Positions 7,641 to 18,021 of a stretch of 64,000 nucleotides of DNA are shown here, piece by piece. The first letter of the stretch is position 1, and every line of letters begins with the position of its first letter. This DNA is from Pseudonocardia thermophila (lineage in GTDB: Bacteria > Actinomycetota > Actinomycetes > Mycobacteriales > Pseudonocardiaceae). The position numbers were made by a program, and so were the translations under genes. Where the stretch lies: positions 124,001-188,000 of the forward strand of contig NZ_FRAP01000007.1 of NCBI RefSeq assembly GCF_900142365.1. Reading direction: 5' to 3'. Below the pieces are notes generated by a model that ran no database searches, was not told the DNA's origin, and saw only the letters and a program-made list of their open reading frames with translations.

Positions 7641-8564
7641 ATGGCGTACACGAAGGACGATCCGCGCTCGGCGCTCGCGACGGCGACCGGCGCGCCCGCG
7701 GAGACCGCCGGCGGCGACATCGCAGCGCCGCAGTTCCTCGACTTCTCGGTGCTGCCGCCGGACGTGACCACCGCGGACGGCTCGCACCAGTGGATCACGC
7801 GCGGGCAGAACTTCGTGATGATCTACACCGAGCCCGCCGCGGGCGATCTCGTCTGGCGGGCGCGGCTGGACTCGGAGCAGGTGGTGCTGCTGATCGACGA
7901 GCGCAGCTCGGTCCGCGGCACCGACGACGACGGCGTCGTCCACGAGGCGACCGGTCCCGCGCTCCTGGTCGTCCCGCCCGGGCAGAGCTCGCTGACCAGC
8001 ACCGGGACCGGCCCGATCGTGCAGCTGCTGCAGTCGGACGAGGCGGAGTGGGCGGCCAAGGCCTCCAACGCCGCGGCGTACGCCGAGCCGCACCCGCACG
8101 TCGCGCCGCTCGAGCTGTGGCCCGAGCCGGTCGGCGGCTACCGCTGGCGCAGCTACTCGATGTCCGACGTGCCGGCCGATCCGAAGCGGTTCGGCCGGAT
8201 CTTCCGCACCCGGGCGTTCATGGTCAACTTCATGCCGCCGTCGAGCGGCCCGCGCGACCTGACCAGGATGTCTCCGCACTTCCACGACGACTTCGAGCAG
8301 GCGAGCCTGGTGGTCGCGGGGACGTACATCCACCACATCCAGACCCCTTGGGGCACCGACGGCACGAAGTGGCGCCCCGAAGATCACGTACGGGTCGGCA
8401 GCCCGTCCGTGACGATCATCCCGCCGCCGACGGTGCACACCTCTCAGGCCATAGGGTGGCGCACCAACCACCTGATCGACATCTTCTCCGGCCCGCGCCA
8501 CGACTTCTCGGCGCGGCCGGGCTGGGTGCTCAACGCCGACGAGTACCCGGCCCCGACCGACTGA
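7641..8564 (+). CDS. cupin-fold protein, probably a bicupin
   Basis: This is a 307-residue protein without a clear named family. The C-terminal half carries SPHFHDDFEQASLVVAG, which looks like cupin motif 1 with His and Glu metal ligands, followed by a PPPTVHTSQ segment resembling motif 2. The N-terminal half has a weaker beta-rich repeat with LVVPPGQSS, so a bicupin with one metal site is likely. A good GAGGAG site precedes the ATG. It sits between the aldolase and the MFS carrier. Possible roles are a dioxygenase, isomerase or decarboxylase step, but no reaction can be assigned. Confidence 0.7.
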   Translation: MAYTKDDPRSALATATGAPAETAGGDIAAPQFLDFSVLPPDVTTADGSHQWITRGQNFVMIYTEPAAGDLVWRARLDSEQVVLLIDERSSVRGTDDDGVVHEATGPALLVVPPGQSSLTSTGTGPIVQLLQSDEAEWAAKASNAAAYAEPHPHVAPLELWPEPVGGYRWRSYSMSDVPADPKRFGRIFRTRAFMVNFMPPSSGPRDLTRMSPHFHDDFEQASLVVAGTYIHHIQTPWGTDGTKWRPEDHVRVGSPSVTIIPPPTVHTSQAIGWRTNHLIDIFSGPRHDFSARPGWVLNADEYPAPTD

Positions 8565-8574
8565 CCCTCCCACG

Positions 8575-8592
8575 GGGCGGCCCGGGCCGCCC
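8575..8592. repeat. 18-base GC palindrome between cupin and MFS genes
   Basis: GGGCGGCCCGGGCCGCCC is a perfect palindrome in the 60-base gap between the cupin stop and the MFS start. It could form an RNA hairpin that tunes expression or stability between the two genes. No T-run follows it, so full termination is not implied. Confidence 0.4.
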
Positions 8593-8624
8593 TGGCGTCC
8601 GTTCACTGTCGAAGGAGACACGTC

Positions 8625-10073
8625 ATGGCCGAGGGCATCGCTGCCGCTCCGGACACGTCGGATCCGGAGTTCCGCGCCCGCCGGCGCCGGGCCATCCTCA
8701 GTGCTTGGGCCGGGTTCGCCGTCGACTCCTACTCCATCTACATCGCGGGATCGGTGCTCCTGCCCGCGCTGGTCTACTTCCAGGGCGACATGTCCGCGGA
8801 GGGCAAGGCGATCTTCGCCGGGATGACGCTGGCCGTCACCCTGCTCGGCCGCCCGCTCGGTGGCCTGATCTTCGGGCACTTCGCCGACAAGATCGGGCGC
8901 CGGACCACCGGCGCCATCACGATCTACGGCTTCGGCATCGTGTCGCTGCTCATCGCGCTGCTGCCGGGCGCGGAGCAGGTCGGCGCGGTCATGTCAGTGA
9001 CGCTGCTTCTTCTGCTGCGGTTCATCGAGGGTATCTTCCTCGGCGGCGAGTACACGGCGGCCACCCCGATGGCGCTCGAGTACGCGCCGCCGAACCGCCG
9101 CGGCCTGATCGGTGCGCTCATCCAGTGCTCCGCGAGCGCCGGCCCGCTGTTCGTGGCCATCGCGATGGCGCTGACGCTCATGATCGCCCCGAGCGGCGAC
9201 GTGAACTCGCCGTACGTGCAGTGGGGTTGGCGCCTGCCGTTCGTCGTCGGCTTCGTGCTGTCGATCCTGGTCGCGTGGTTCCTGCGCCGCCGGGTCGAGG
9301 ACTCCGAGGTGCAGCGGGTCGCGAAGCAGGAGATCAGCGGCACGGTGGTGGCGGAGCAGTCGCCGCTGCGGATGCTGCTGCGCGGGCGCACCGGCCGGGC
9401 GTTCATCCAGGCCTGGGTGATCATGACGGGTGTCTTCTTCGTCGTGAACATCACCGGCAGCGTGCTGCAGCAGTTCCTGATGATGAACGACGGCTACACC
9501 GCCGAGGACCTGGCCAACACGCAGCTGATCGTGCCGGTCGCGATGGCGTCGTACGTGTTCTTCGGCTGGCTGTCCGACCACATCGGGCGCAAGAAGGCCT
9601 TGTTCATCACCGCGCCGCTCACGGCGGTCGTCTACCCGGTCGCGATCACTCTGATCGGCTCGAACACCATCCACGACTGGGGAACGCTGACGCTGCTGGC
9701 GGTCGCCTGCCACATCGTGACGGTCGCCCCGCTGGGTGTGCTGCCGGCCTACATCAACGAGCGGTTCGCCACCGTCGTGCGATCCAGCGGCTGGGGTGTC
9801 GCGTACGGCACGGCGGTGATCATCCCGTCGTTCTTCTCCTACTACATGGTGTGGCTCAGCGCGGTCGTCCCGTACGAGTACACCGCCGGCATCCTCGTCG
9901 TGATCGGCGCGGCCCTGATCTTCGTCGCGACCGCGTGCGGCCCGGAGACCCGCGGCATCGACCTGCGCAAGGCCGGTGAGGACGCCTACCGGGAGTTCCT
10001 TGCCGAGACCAGCGCCGAGGACCAGAGCGGGTCGGAACCGCCGACCCGGGGTGACGCCGTGGAGGCCCGATGA
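8625..10073 (+). CDS. MFS transporter, metabolite:proton symporter (MHS) type
   Basis: This 482-residue, 12-helix carrier has the MHS hallmarks: a first helix with WAGFAVDSYSIY, then RPLGGLIFGHFADKIGRR in the loop between helices 2 and 3, and FLGGEYTAATP in helix 4. Members import carboxylates, sugars acids or aromatic acids with protons, for example shikimate or alpha-ketoglutarate. The closing residues overlap the next ATG in an ATGA junction, so it is coupled to the cyclase-family gene. It probably imports the operon's growth substrate. A GAAGGAG site stands before the ATG. Confidence 0.9.
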   Translation: MAEGIAAAPDTSDPEFRARRRRAILSAWAGFAVDSYSIYIAGSVLLPALVYFQGDMSAEGKAIFAGMTLAVTLLGRPLGGLIFGHFADKIGRRTTGAITIYGFGIVSLLIALLPGAEQVGAVMSVTLLLLLRFIEGIFLGGEYTAATPMALEYAPPNRRGLIGALIQCSASAGPLFVAIAMALTLMIAPSGDVNSPYVQWGWRLPFVVGFVLSILVAWFLRRRVEDSEVQRVAKQEISGTVVAEQSPLRMLLRGRTGRAFIQAWVIMTGVFFVVNITGSVLQQFLMMNDGYTAEDLANTQLIVPVAMASYVFFGWLSDHIGRKKALFITAPLTAVVYPVAITLIGSNTIHDWGTLTLLAVACHIVTVAPLGVLPAYINERFATVVRSSGWGVAYGTAVIIPSFFSYYMVWLSAVVPYEYTAGILVVIGAALIFVATACGPETRGIDLRKAGEDAYREFLAETSAEDQSGSEPPTRGDAVEAR

Positions 10074-11065
10074 CGATCGCCGGAATCCCCGACCACGCCG
10101 AGCTGTCCCAGCGCACCGACGCCCCGCCCGGGTCGGCGTGGGGCCTGTTCGGGCCCGACGACCAGCTGGGCACGCTCAACTTCCTCACCGAGGAGCGCAC
10201 CGCGGCGGCGGCCCGGCTGATCCGCCGCGGGGCGACGTTCAACCTCGACTACCCGCTCAACACCTTCGTGCCCAGCCTGGCCGGCACCCGGCCGGCCACG
10301 GAGCACCACATCTTCTCCAACAACCCCAACCACCGCGACGACTGGCTCGACTCGTTCTACCTGCAGTCGACCTCCCAGGTGGACGGGCTGCGCCACATCC
10401 GCCATCCCCGCCACGGCTTCTACGGCGGGGTGCCGGACGAGGCGATCGCCGTAGGCACCCCCGACCTGGGGATCCAGCTGCTCGCGGAGAAGGCGATCGC
10501 CGGGCGCGGGGTGCTGCTCGACGCCGTCTCGTACTTCGAGAGCATCGGTGAGCCGCTGGAGTTCACCACGATGGTCCGGCTGACCCCGGAGCACCTGGAC
10601 GCGATCGCCGAGCACTGCCGGGTGACGATCGAGCCGGGTGACATCGTGCTGCTGCGCACCGGCTTCGCCGAGGAGTGGGTGCGCCGCACGCCCGAGCAGC
10701 GGGCAGAGCCGCGCGAGGGCGGCACCGGGCTCGACCAGTCCGACGCGATGCTGGCCTGGCTCTGGGACCACCGGATCGCCCTCATGGCCTCGGACAACGC
10801 GGGTCTGGAGTCGTACCCGGTGAACCCGGCCTCCGGCTGGATCGACCCGGACGAGCCACCGCCCCCGCGCGGGCCGTCGCACAACGGGATGCTGCACCGC
10901 CCGATGCTCGCGCTGCTCGGCATGGTCATCGGCGAGCTGTGGAAGCTCGACGAGCTCGCCGCCGACTGCGCCGCCGACGGCCGCTACGAGTTCTTCCTGA
11001 CCGTCAAACCGCTGAATCTGGTGGGCGGGGTGGGTTCGCCACCGAACGCCATCGCCGTCAAGTGA
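10070..11065 (+). CDS. cyclase family protein (kynurenine-formamidase-like hydrolase), variant motif
   Basis: This 331-residue protein belongs to the cyclase family (PF04199 type), which includes kynurenine formamidase and isatin hydrolase. The canonical HxGTHxDxxxH metal motif is replaced by STSQVDGLRHIRH near residues 103-115. Other members with SQxDGxRH are known to me, so the change marks a subgroup rather than a dead enzyme. GDIVLLRTGF around residue 185 and the LMASDNAGLES region are family features. The 4-base overlap with the MFS gene implies joint translation. It likely opens a cyclic amide, lactone or formamide; the substrate is unknown. Confidence 0.8.
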   Translation: MTIAGIPDHAELSQRTDAPPGSAWGLFGPDDQLGTLNFLTEERTAAAARLIRRGATFNLDYPLNTFVPSLAGTRPATEHHIFSNNPNHRDDWLDSFYLQSTSQVDGLRHIRHPRHGFYGGVPDEAIAVGTPDLGIQLLAEKAIAGRGVLLDAVSYFESIGEPLEFTTMVRLTPEHLDAIAEHCRVTIEPGDIVLLRTGFAEEWVRRTPEQRAEPREGGTGLDQSDAMLAWLWDHRIALMASDNAGLESYPVNPASGWIDPDEPPPPRGPSHNGMLHRPMLALLGMVIGELWKLDELAADCAADGRYEFFLTVKPLNLVGGVGSPPNAIAVK

Positions 11066-11090
11066 CCGCGCACGCCGAAAGGACTGCCGC

Positions 11091-12035
11091 ATGACCGCAA
11101 CCGTCAGTGACCTCTGGGACGAGACGCTCGACGCCGACCGGTTCGTCCCGGACCCGGAGGTCGACGCTCTGCTCGTCGGCGGTGTCGACCTGCACACCCA
11201 CCCCGGACCGAGCCCGTTCCCGCGCCGCATGTCGATCATGGATGCGGCGACCGACGCGGCGACGGTCGGCTTCCGAGCGCTGGTGTGCAAGTCGCACCAC
11301 CACTCCATGCAGAGCGACATCCTGGCGCTGGAGTCGGTCGGGCTGCGGGACATCGGCGTGCAGGTCGTCGGCGGAGTGGCGCTCAACCGCACGGTCGGCG
11401 GGCTCAACCCGTACGGCGTGGAGCTCGCGCTGCGCATGGGCGGGCGGGTCGTCTGGTTCCCGACGATCGCCTCCACCGCGCACATCGAGTTCCACGCCCA
11501 CCACCACAGCGGGTTCCCGGTCTCGGGCATCCCGCTGCGGGACAACGAGCCGATCAGCATCCTCGACGAGGCGGGCGGGCTCCTGCCGGAGGTGCACGAC
11601 ATCCTGTCGGTCATCGCGGCGGAGTCCGCCATCCTCAACTGCGGTCACCTCCCGGCGGCGGAGATCGACGTGCTGATCCCGGCCGCGCTCGCCGCCGGCG
11701 TCGACCGGATCGTGGTCAGCCACCCCGACTTCGTCGTCGGCGCCGACCCGGACCGGGTGGCGCAGTGGTGCCGCCAGGGCGTGACCGTTGAGCTGTGCCT
11801 GGCGATGTACGTGGGTTCCCGCTCGACCGGCGACCCGGTCGAGCGGACCGCCCCGTACCGGGAGGCGGCCGGCGTCGGCCACACGATCTTCTCCTCGGAT
11901 CTGGGCCAGAAGGGCAACCCGCTGCCGATCACCGCCTACCGGCGGATGGTCCGCAAGCTGCTCGACGCCAAGACGCCTGAGGACGACATCCGCGCCATGG
12001 TGGGGAGGAACGCGGGGCAGCTGCTGGACGTGTGA
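11091..12035 (+). CDS. DUF6282-type amidohydrolase-like metal-dependent hydrolase, second copy
   Basis: This 314-residue protein shows VDLHTHPGP near residue 31, VCKSHHH near residue 64, NCGH around residue 184, SHPD around residue 205 and FSSD around residue 266. These are the His-x-His, Lys, His, His and Asp ligands of an amidohydrolase barrel, in order. It is paralogous to the product of 1897-2838. A GAAAGG site precedes ATG 11091. It closes the aldolase operon, 25 bases after the cyclase gene. Two ring-opening hydrolases in series would suit degradation of a nitrogen-containing ring, but that is inference. Confidence 0.8.
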   Translation: MTATVSDLWDETLDADRFVPDPEVDALLVGGVDLHTHPGPSPFPRRMSIMDAATDAATVGFRALVCKSHHHSMQSDILALESVGLRDIGVQVVGGVALNRTVGGLNPYGVELALRMGGRVVWFPTIASTAHIEFHAHHHSGFPVSGIPLRDNEPISILDEAGGLLPEVHDILSVIAAESAILNCGHLPAAEIDVLIPAALAAGVDRIVVSHPDFVVGADPDRVAQWCRQGVTVELCLAMYVGSRSTGDPVERTAPYREAAGVGHTIFSSDLGQKGNPLPITAYRRMVRKLLDAKTPEDDIRAMVGRNAGQLLDV

Positions 12036-12053
12036 TCCGTGTCCGGACGACTG

Positions 12054-13484
<1,431 letters not shown>

Positions 13485-13570
13485 GCGCGCCGCCGTCGTC
13501 GGTATAGTCCCAGGTCGGTGCAGGTTAGGCGGATCGTTCCACCCCTCGCCACCACATGGAGGAGCAGCAC

Positions 13571-14353
13571 TTGACCAACGGCTCGGGCGGCACCGGCGAC
13601 ATCCAGGCGGTGCAGCGGGTCGGCCAGCTCCTCGCCTTGTTCACCGCGAACCGGCCTCGGCTGACCGCGGCCGAGGCGGCGGCGCTGGTCGGGTTGAACC
13701 GCAGCACCGTCAGCCGCTACTTCGGCTCCCTCGCGCTCGCCGGGTTCCTGGAGCGCTCCCACGACGAACCCACGGCGTACGAGCCGGGCCCGCTGCTGGT
13801 GCAGCTCGGGGCGGTGGCGCAGGGTCGGCGGCGCGTGCTCGACATCGCCCCGCGGCACATGCGCCAGCTCTCCCGCGAGATCGGGCTGACCGTGGTGCTG
13901 TCGCTGTGGGGCGCGTCCGGGCCGGTGGTGTCGCTGGTCAGCGAGGTGGGGACGAGCCCGATCCTCGTCACCGTGCGGATCGGCGCCACCTTGGACATGG
14001 ATTCCGCCCAGGGCAGGCTGTTCCTCAAGTTCTCCCCGGACCGCCACGTCATCACGAAGTACTGGGCGAGCCTGGACCCCGCCGAGCGCGCACGCGTGGA
14101 GAAGCTCGTCGCCGAGGCGGAGCGGGGCATCACCCACGCCGAGGGCCCCCTCGGCATGTCGATCATCGCGGCACCGGTGTTCGACGACCACGAGATCGCC
14201 GCGACCATCGCCGCCGTCGGCGCCCCGCACGGCGACGAGCGGATCGCCGCGGCCCTCTACCGCACGGCGTACGAGATCACCGTGGACCTGGCCGGCACCG
14301 ATCTGTGGGTGTCGCAGCTGCCGCTGCCGGACGACATCCCGTCCGCGGACTGA
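13571..14353 (+). CDS. IclR family transcriptional regulator
   Basis: This 260-residue regulator has an N-terminal winged helix (QRVGQLLALF, then TAAEAAALVGLNRSTVSRYFGSL) and a C-terminal IclR effector domain with GATLDMDSAQGRLFLKF. I prefer TTG 13571 because GGAGGA at 13558-13563 lies 7 bases upstream; ATG 13556 overlaps that site and has none of its own, and would add only 5 residues. A TATAGT box lies at 13503. It is the only IclR gene in the window and is the best candidate to read the GTTCG/CGAAC repeats at 6781-6806. Its stop is 3 bases from that of the convergent Rieske gene. Confidence 0.9.
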   Translation: MTNGSGGTGDIQAVQRVGQLLALFTANRPRLTAAEAAALVGLNRSTVSRYFGSLALAGFLERSHDEPTAYEPGPLLVQLGAVAQGRRRVLDIAPRHMRQLSREIGLTVVLSLWGASGPVVSLVSEVGTSPILVTVRIGATLDMDSAQGRLFLKFSPDRHVITKYWASLDPAERARVEKLVAEAERGITHAEGPLGMSIIAAPVFDDHEIAATIAAVGAPHGDERIAAALYRTAYEITVDLAGTDLWVSQLPLPDDIPSAD

Positions 14354-14356
14354 GCG

Positions 14357-15868
14357 CTACGCCGGCGGGTCCTTCCGCGGCAGCGGCTCGACGGCCGGTC
14401 CTTCGAGCACGGCTCCGTCCACGTCGAAGCGGGAGCCGTGGCACGGGCAGTCCCAGCTGCGCTCCGCGGCGTTGAACCGCACCAGGCAGCCCAGGTGGGT
14501 GCAGCGCGCCGACACCGCGTGCAGCCCGCCGTCCTCGTCGCGGTAGACGCCGGTGCGGTCGGCGCCGCGGCGGAGGATCGCGCCGCAGCCGCGGGCGAGC
14601 TCGGTCACCGCGCCCACCTCGCCGGGTCGCAGCCGGTCACCGACGATGTCGACGCCCACCTTGGCCTGCAACCGCGCCAGCGTCGGCAGTCCGCGCAGCG
14701 TCACCCGGTGCGGGCCGAAGACGCCGGTCGTCGGCTCCCCCGCGATCTGGTCGGCCAGCAGCGCCGCGGCCATCGTGCCGCCGGACAGACCCCACTTCGA
14801 GTACCCGGCCGCGACGTGCATCCGGCTGGAGACGGGCGTGTAGCTGCCGATCATCGGCGTATGGTCGTAGGGCAGCACGTCCTGCGCCGACCAGCGGTGG
14901 GTGACCTCATCGACGGCCCAGTGCCGGCGCAGGTACGCCTCCAGCGCGGCGTAGCGGCCGGGGTCGACGCCGCGGGCGCCGGCCGGGTGGTCCTGTCCGC
15001 ACACGATCATCGTCCGCCCCGCCGACCGCATCGACCAGGTCGGGCTGCCCGCGGTGATCACCATGTCGCGGCTCGGGTTGCGGACCCGGCCGGCGACGCA
15101 GTACGCGCGCACCGTCTCCATGCGCGCGAAGTACAGGCCTCGGTCCCACACCGGGTAGTGGGTGGCGACGACGACCCGGTCGCCGGTCAGCGGGCCGTGG
15201 TTCGTCTCCACCCGCGCCGGTGACCCCTCCTGCACCGACAGCGCGCGGGTGCCCTCGAAGACCCGGGAGCCCACCCCGTCGGTCGACTCGTGGACCGCGG
15301 CCGCGAGGCCGTAGGCGTACGCGACCGGGTGCATCTCGACCTGGTCGGCCAGCCGCACCGCACCCGCGACCGGGTAGGGGAGATCCACCTCGTCGGTCCA
15401 CGCGACGGGCAACCCGGCCTCGCGGGCCGCCTCCGCCTCCCGCTCGACGGCGCGCAACTCGGCTTCCGACGCCGCCACGGTCGCGGCGGCGCGGCGGCGC
15501 AGCGCGCAGTCGATCCCGAGCTCCTCGGCGAGCGCAGCGACGAGCTCGACACCGCGCAGGCTGTGCTCGGCGTAGGCCGCGGCCACCGCCGCGCCGCGGG
15601 TGCGGCGCACCTGCGACAGCACCGTGCCCTGCAGGGCGGTGACCTTGGCCGTGTTGTTGCCGGTGGCGGCGGACCCGATCCGGTCGGCCTCCACGACGGC
15701 GACCCGTGCCCCGCGCCGGCGCAGCAGCAGCGCGGTCGTGAGCCCGGTGATGCCTCCGCCCAGCACGAGCACGTCGAAGTGGCGGTCGGCGGTGGGCGGC
15801 GGATAGCGGACGTCGGGTCGGTCGGCGAGCCACAGCGAGCCGGTCGCCGTCGTCGTGGGAACGGTCAT
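14357..15868 (-). CDS. FAD-dependent oxidoreductase with C-terminal Rieske [2Fe-2S] domain
   Basis: This 503-residue fusion begins with a DAO-type FAD domain (VLVLGGGITGLTTALLLRRRG near residue 35) and ends with a Rieske domain: CTHLGC and CPCHGSRFD in the last 60 residues give the two Cys and two His iron ligands. Similar proteins are common in actinomycetes and are annotated only as FAD-dependent oxidoreductases. I took ATG 15868 because the FAD domain follows directly; an upstream in-frame start at 15910 would add 14 unlikely residues. It is transcribed alone, towards the IclR gene. The electron partner and substrate are unknown. Confidence 0.88.
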   Translation of the reverse strand: MTVPTTTATGSLWLADRPDVRYPPPTADRHFDVLVLGGGITGLTTALLLRRRGARVAVVEADRIGSAATGNNTAKVTALQGTVLSQVRRTRGAAVAAAYAEHSLRGVELVAALAEELGIDCALRRRAAATVAASEAELRAVEREAEAAREAGLPVAWTDEVDLPYPVAGAVRLADQVEMHPVAYAYGLAAAVHESTDGVGSRVFEGTRALSVQEGSPARVETNHGPLTGDRVVVATHYPVWDRGLYFARMETVRAYCVAGRVRNPSRDMVITAGSPTWSMRSAGRTMIVCGQDHPAGARGVDPGRYAALEAYLRRHWAVDEVTHRWSAQDVLPYDHTPMIGSYTPVSSRMHVAAGYSKWGLSGGTMAAALLADQIAGEPTTGVFGPHRVTLRGLPTLARLQAKVGVDIVGDRLRPGEVGAVTELARGCGAILRRGADRTGVYRDEDGGLHAVSARCTHLGCLVRFNAAERSWDCPCHGSRFDVDGAVLEGPAVEPLPRKDPPA

Positions 15869-15945
15869 GACCGGCACGTACCCGGGTGCGTCGCCGGTGA
15901 TGCGCCGCACGTTCGAGCTGTGCTGTCACGGCCTGCGTAACGCTC

Positions 15946-15958
15946 GCTCTGTTAGAGC
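15946..15958. repeat. small inverted repeat in the Rieske/GGT divergent gap
   Basis: GCTCTGTTAGAGC is a 5-3-5 inverted repeat 78 bases upstream of the Rieske gene start and 167 bases upstream of the transferase start. The 256-base gap 15869-16124 contains no gene. It could be an operator for the minus-strand gene. The evidence is only the symmetry. Confidence 0.25.
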
Positions 15959-16086
15959 ACGCGGCACGCCGCCGCGGCGGAGGCGGGTGCTCTTCCCGCT
16001 GCCCGGTCCCACGCACGGACATTTCAGACATCCAGATCCGGATTATGAACATCCAGTTAACAAGCAGGCGGAGGCTGACATTGAGA

Positions 16087-16119
16087 TATTGCATCCACGC
16101 TGGTGGAGTTGCATACTCC
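16087..16119. promoter_or_regulatory. promoter and putative GntR operator of the GGT-ABC operon
   Basis: TATTGCATCC at 16087-16096 is the reverse complement of GGATGCAATA, which recurs at 23380 and 25974. It overlaps a possible -35 box TTGCAT (16090). A possible -10 box CATACT (16112) follows after 16 bases. GGAGTTGCATACTCC at 16105-16119 is a 5-5-5 inverted repeat over the -10 region. The ATG at 16125 is only 7 bases after the -10, so the message may be leaderless. Confidence 0.45.
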
Positions 16120-16124
16120 TGCCC

Positions 16125-17927
16125 ATGTTCACCGACCCCCCTGATCATCTGAGCCGCCCGACGCTCACCGGGTCGTTCGGCATGGCCGCGTCCACGAACT
16201 GGGTCGCCTCGGGCGTCGCTCAGAGCGTGCTCGAACGCGGCGGCAACGCCTTCGACGCCGTCGTCGCCGCCGGGTTCGTGATGCACGTCGTCGAGCCGCA
16301 CCTCAACGGACCCGGGGGTGACCTGGTCGCGCTGGCCACGCCGGCGGGGGGCACGACGTTGGTGATCAACGGGCAGGGGCCGGCGCCGCGGGGCGCCGAC
16401 ATCGAGCACTACCGCTCGCTGGGGCTCGAATCGGTCCCGGGTGCGGGGGCGCTGGCGAGCGCGGTGCCCGGAGCCGTCGAGGGGTGGCTCTGGATCCTGC
16501 GCGAGCTGGGCACCTGGGATCTGGCCGACGTCCTCGCGTACGTCCTGCACTACGCCGAGCACGGCCATCCGCTGCTGCCCAACGCGGCTCGCACCATCGC
16601 GACCGTCGCGGACCTGTTCCGCGATCACTGGCCGACCTCGGCGCAGCTGTGGCTGGCCAGCGGGCGTGCCCCGAAGGCTGGAACGATCCACCGCAACACC
16701 GCGTACGCCCGCACGTTGCGCCGGCTGCTCGCCGCGGCTGACACCGCGACGGGCCGGGAGGCGCGGATCGACGCCGCGGCGCGCGAGTGGCGGACGGGGT
16801 TCGTCGCGGAGGCGGCGGTGCGCACGGCCCGGACCGTGCACCGGCACGCCGACGGCGGGGACTACGCGGGTGTCCTGTCGGTCGACGACTTCGCCGAGTT
16901 CCGCGTCCGGGCGGAGGAACCGGTCCGGTTCACGTTCCGGGGGACCACGATCGCGAAGGCCGGGTTCTGGTCGCAGGGTCCGGTCCTGCTCCAGACCCTC
17001 GCGATCCTCGACCACTTCGACGACGCCGACCTCGATCCGTCCACCGAGCGCGGCGTGCACACGATCGCCGAGGCGCTCAAGCTCGCCCTGGCCGACCGCG
17101 ACGCCTACTACGGCGACGTCCGCGACAACCACGCCCTCCTGGCGACGCTGCTCTCCCCGGAGTACGCCAAGCAGCGGGCTCTGCTGATCACCCCGCGGGC
17201 GTCGGCCGACTGGCGGCCCGGCTCCATCCCGGGCGTGGCCCCGTACTTCCCGCCCCTGAAGACCAAGGAGGAGATCGACGCCGCCGTCTCCGAGGCGTAC
17301 GGGATCGGTGAACCCACCGTCCGCCCCTCGGGTGAGACCCGCGGCGACACCGTGCACATCGACGTGATCGACCGGTACGGCAACGTCGTGTCCGCCACAC
17401 CGTCCGGCGGCTGGCTGCAGTCCAACCCCACGATCCCCGAGCTGGGGTTCTGCCTGGGCACCCGCCTGCAGATGACCTGGCTCGACCCGGAGAGCCCGTC
17501 GGCGCTGCGGCCGGGGCGGCGGCCGCGGACCACGCTGTCGCCCACCGTCCTGGAGCGCGGGTCGGTCGCCGTGTCCGCGCTCGGTTCACCCGGCGGCGAC
17601 CAGCAGGACCAGTGGCAGCTGCTCTACCTGCTGCGCACGCTCGTCGGCGGGTACGACCCGCAGCAGGCCATCGAGTCCCCGATGTTCCACGTCACCGCCA
17701 ACGCCCAGTCGTTCTGGCCCCGCGAGTGGACCCCGCGCGGGCTGGTCGTCGAGGAGGCGATGGGCGAGGAGGTCATCCGGGGGCTCCGCCGCCGTGGCCA
17801 CCTCGTCACGGTGTCGCGCCCCGGCAACCTCGGCCGGCTCTCCGCCGTCGAGCGGGACCCGCAGACCGGGCTGCTGCGCGCAGGCGCCAATCCGCGCGGC
17901 GCCCAGGGCTACGCGGTCGGCCGCTAG
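16125..17927 (+). CDS. gamma-glutamyltransferase family protein
   Basis: This 600-residue Ntn-hydrolase relative carries NAFDAVVAAGFVMHVVEPH near residue 50, NGPGGDLVAL, and the processing site GDTVHIDVIDRYGNVVS around residue 407, where the Thr before VH is the expected nucleophile after self-cleavage. No signal peptide is evident, so it may act in the cytoplasm, unlike classical secreted GGT. Starting at ATG 16125 removes a long unlikely extension and places the gene right behind a promoter. It heads the operon with a dipeptide-type ABC importer, which suggests hydrolysis of an imported amide or gamma-glutamyl conjugate. The substrate is not known. Confidence 0.85.
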   Translation: MFTDPPDHLSRPTLTGSFGMAASTNWVASGVAQSVLERGGNAFDAVVAAGFVMHVVEPHLNGPGGDLVALATPAGGTTLVINGQGPAPRGADIEHYRSLGLESVPGAGALASAVPGAVEGWLWILRELGTWDLADVLAYVLHYAEHGHPLLPNAARTIATVADLFRDHWPTSAQLWLASGRAPKAGTIHRNTAYARTLRRLLAAADTATGREARIDAAAREWRTGFVAEAAVRTARTVHRHADGGDYAGVLSVDDFAEFRVRAEEPVRFTFRGTTIAKAGFWSQGPVLLQTLAILDHFDDADLDPSTERGVHTIAEALKLALADRDAYYGDVRDNHALLATLLSPEYAKQRALLITPRASADWRPGSIPGVAPYFPPLKTKEEIDAAVSEAYGIGEPTVRPSGETRGDTVHIDVIDRYGNVVSATPSGGWLQSNPTIPELGFCLGTRLQMTWLDPESPSALRPGRRPRTTLSPTVLERGSVAVSALGSPGGDQQDQWQLLYLLRTLVGGYDPQQAIESPMFHVTANAQSFWPREWTPRGLVVEEAMGEEVIRGLRRRGHLVTVSRPGNLGRLSAVERDPQTGLLRAGANPRGAQGYAVGR

Positions 17928-18021
17928 TCAGGCCCAGACCGCTCGGGTCCGGCGATCCGTGGCCGGCCACCGCGCCGCCACCCCATCCGAAGAACACCGT
18001 CCGCACGCGGAGATGACACCA

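Noticed and set aside
15855..16124. N-terminal extension of the transferase
   Set aside because: The extra 90 residues are low-complexity, pass through a promoter-like region and lack a ribosome site. ATG 16125 gives a normal family N-terminus.
14907..17357. Long open frame on the minus strand across the Rieske and transferase genes
   Set aside because: It runs antisense to one gene and in the wrong frame of another, is Arg/Gly-rich and has no family features. GC-rich DNA gives many such shadows.
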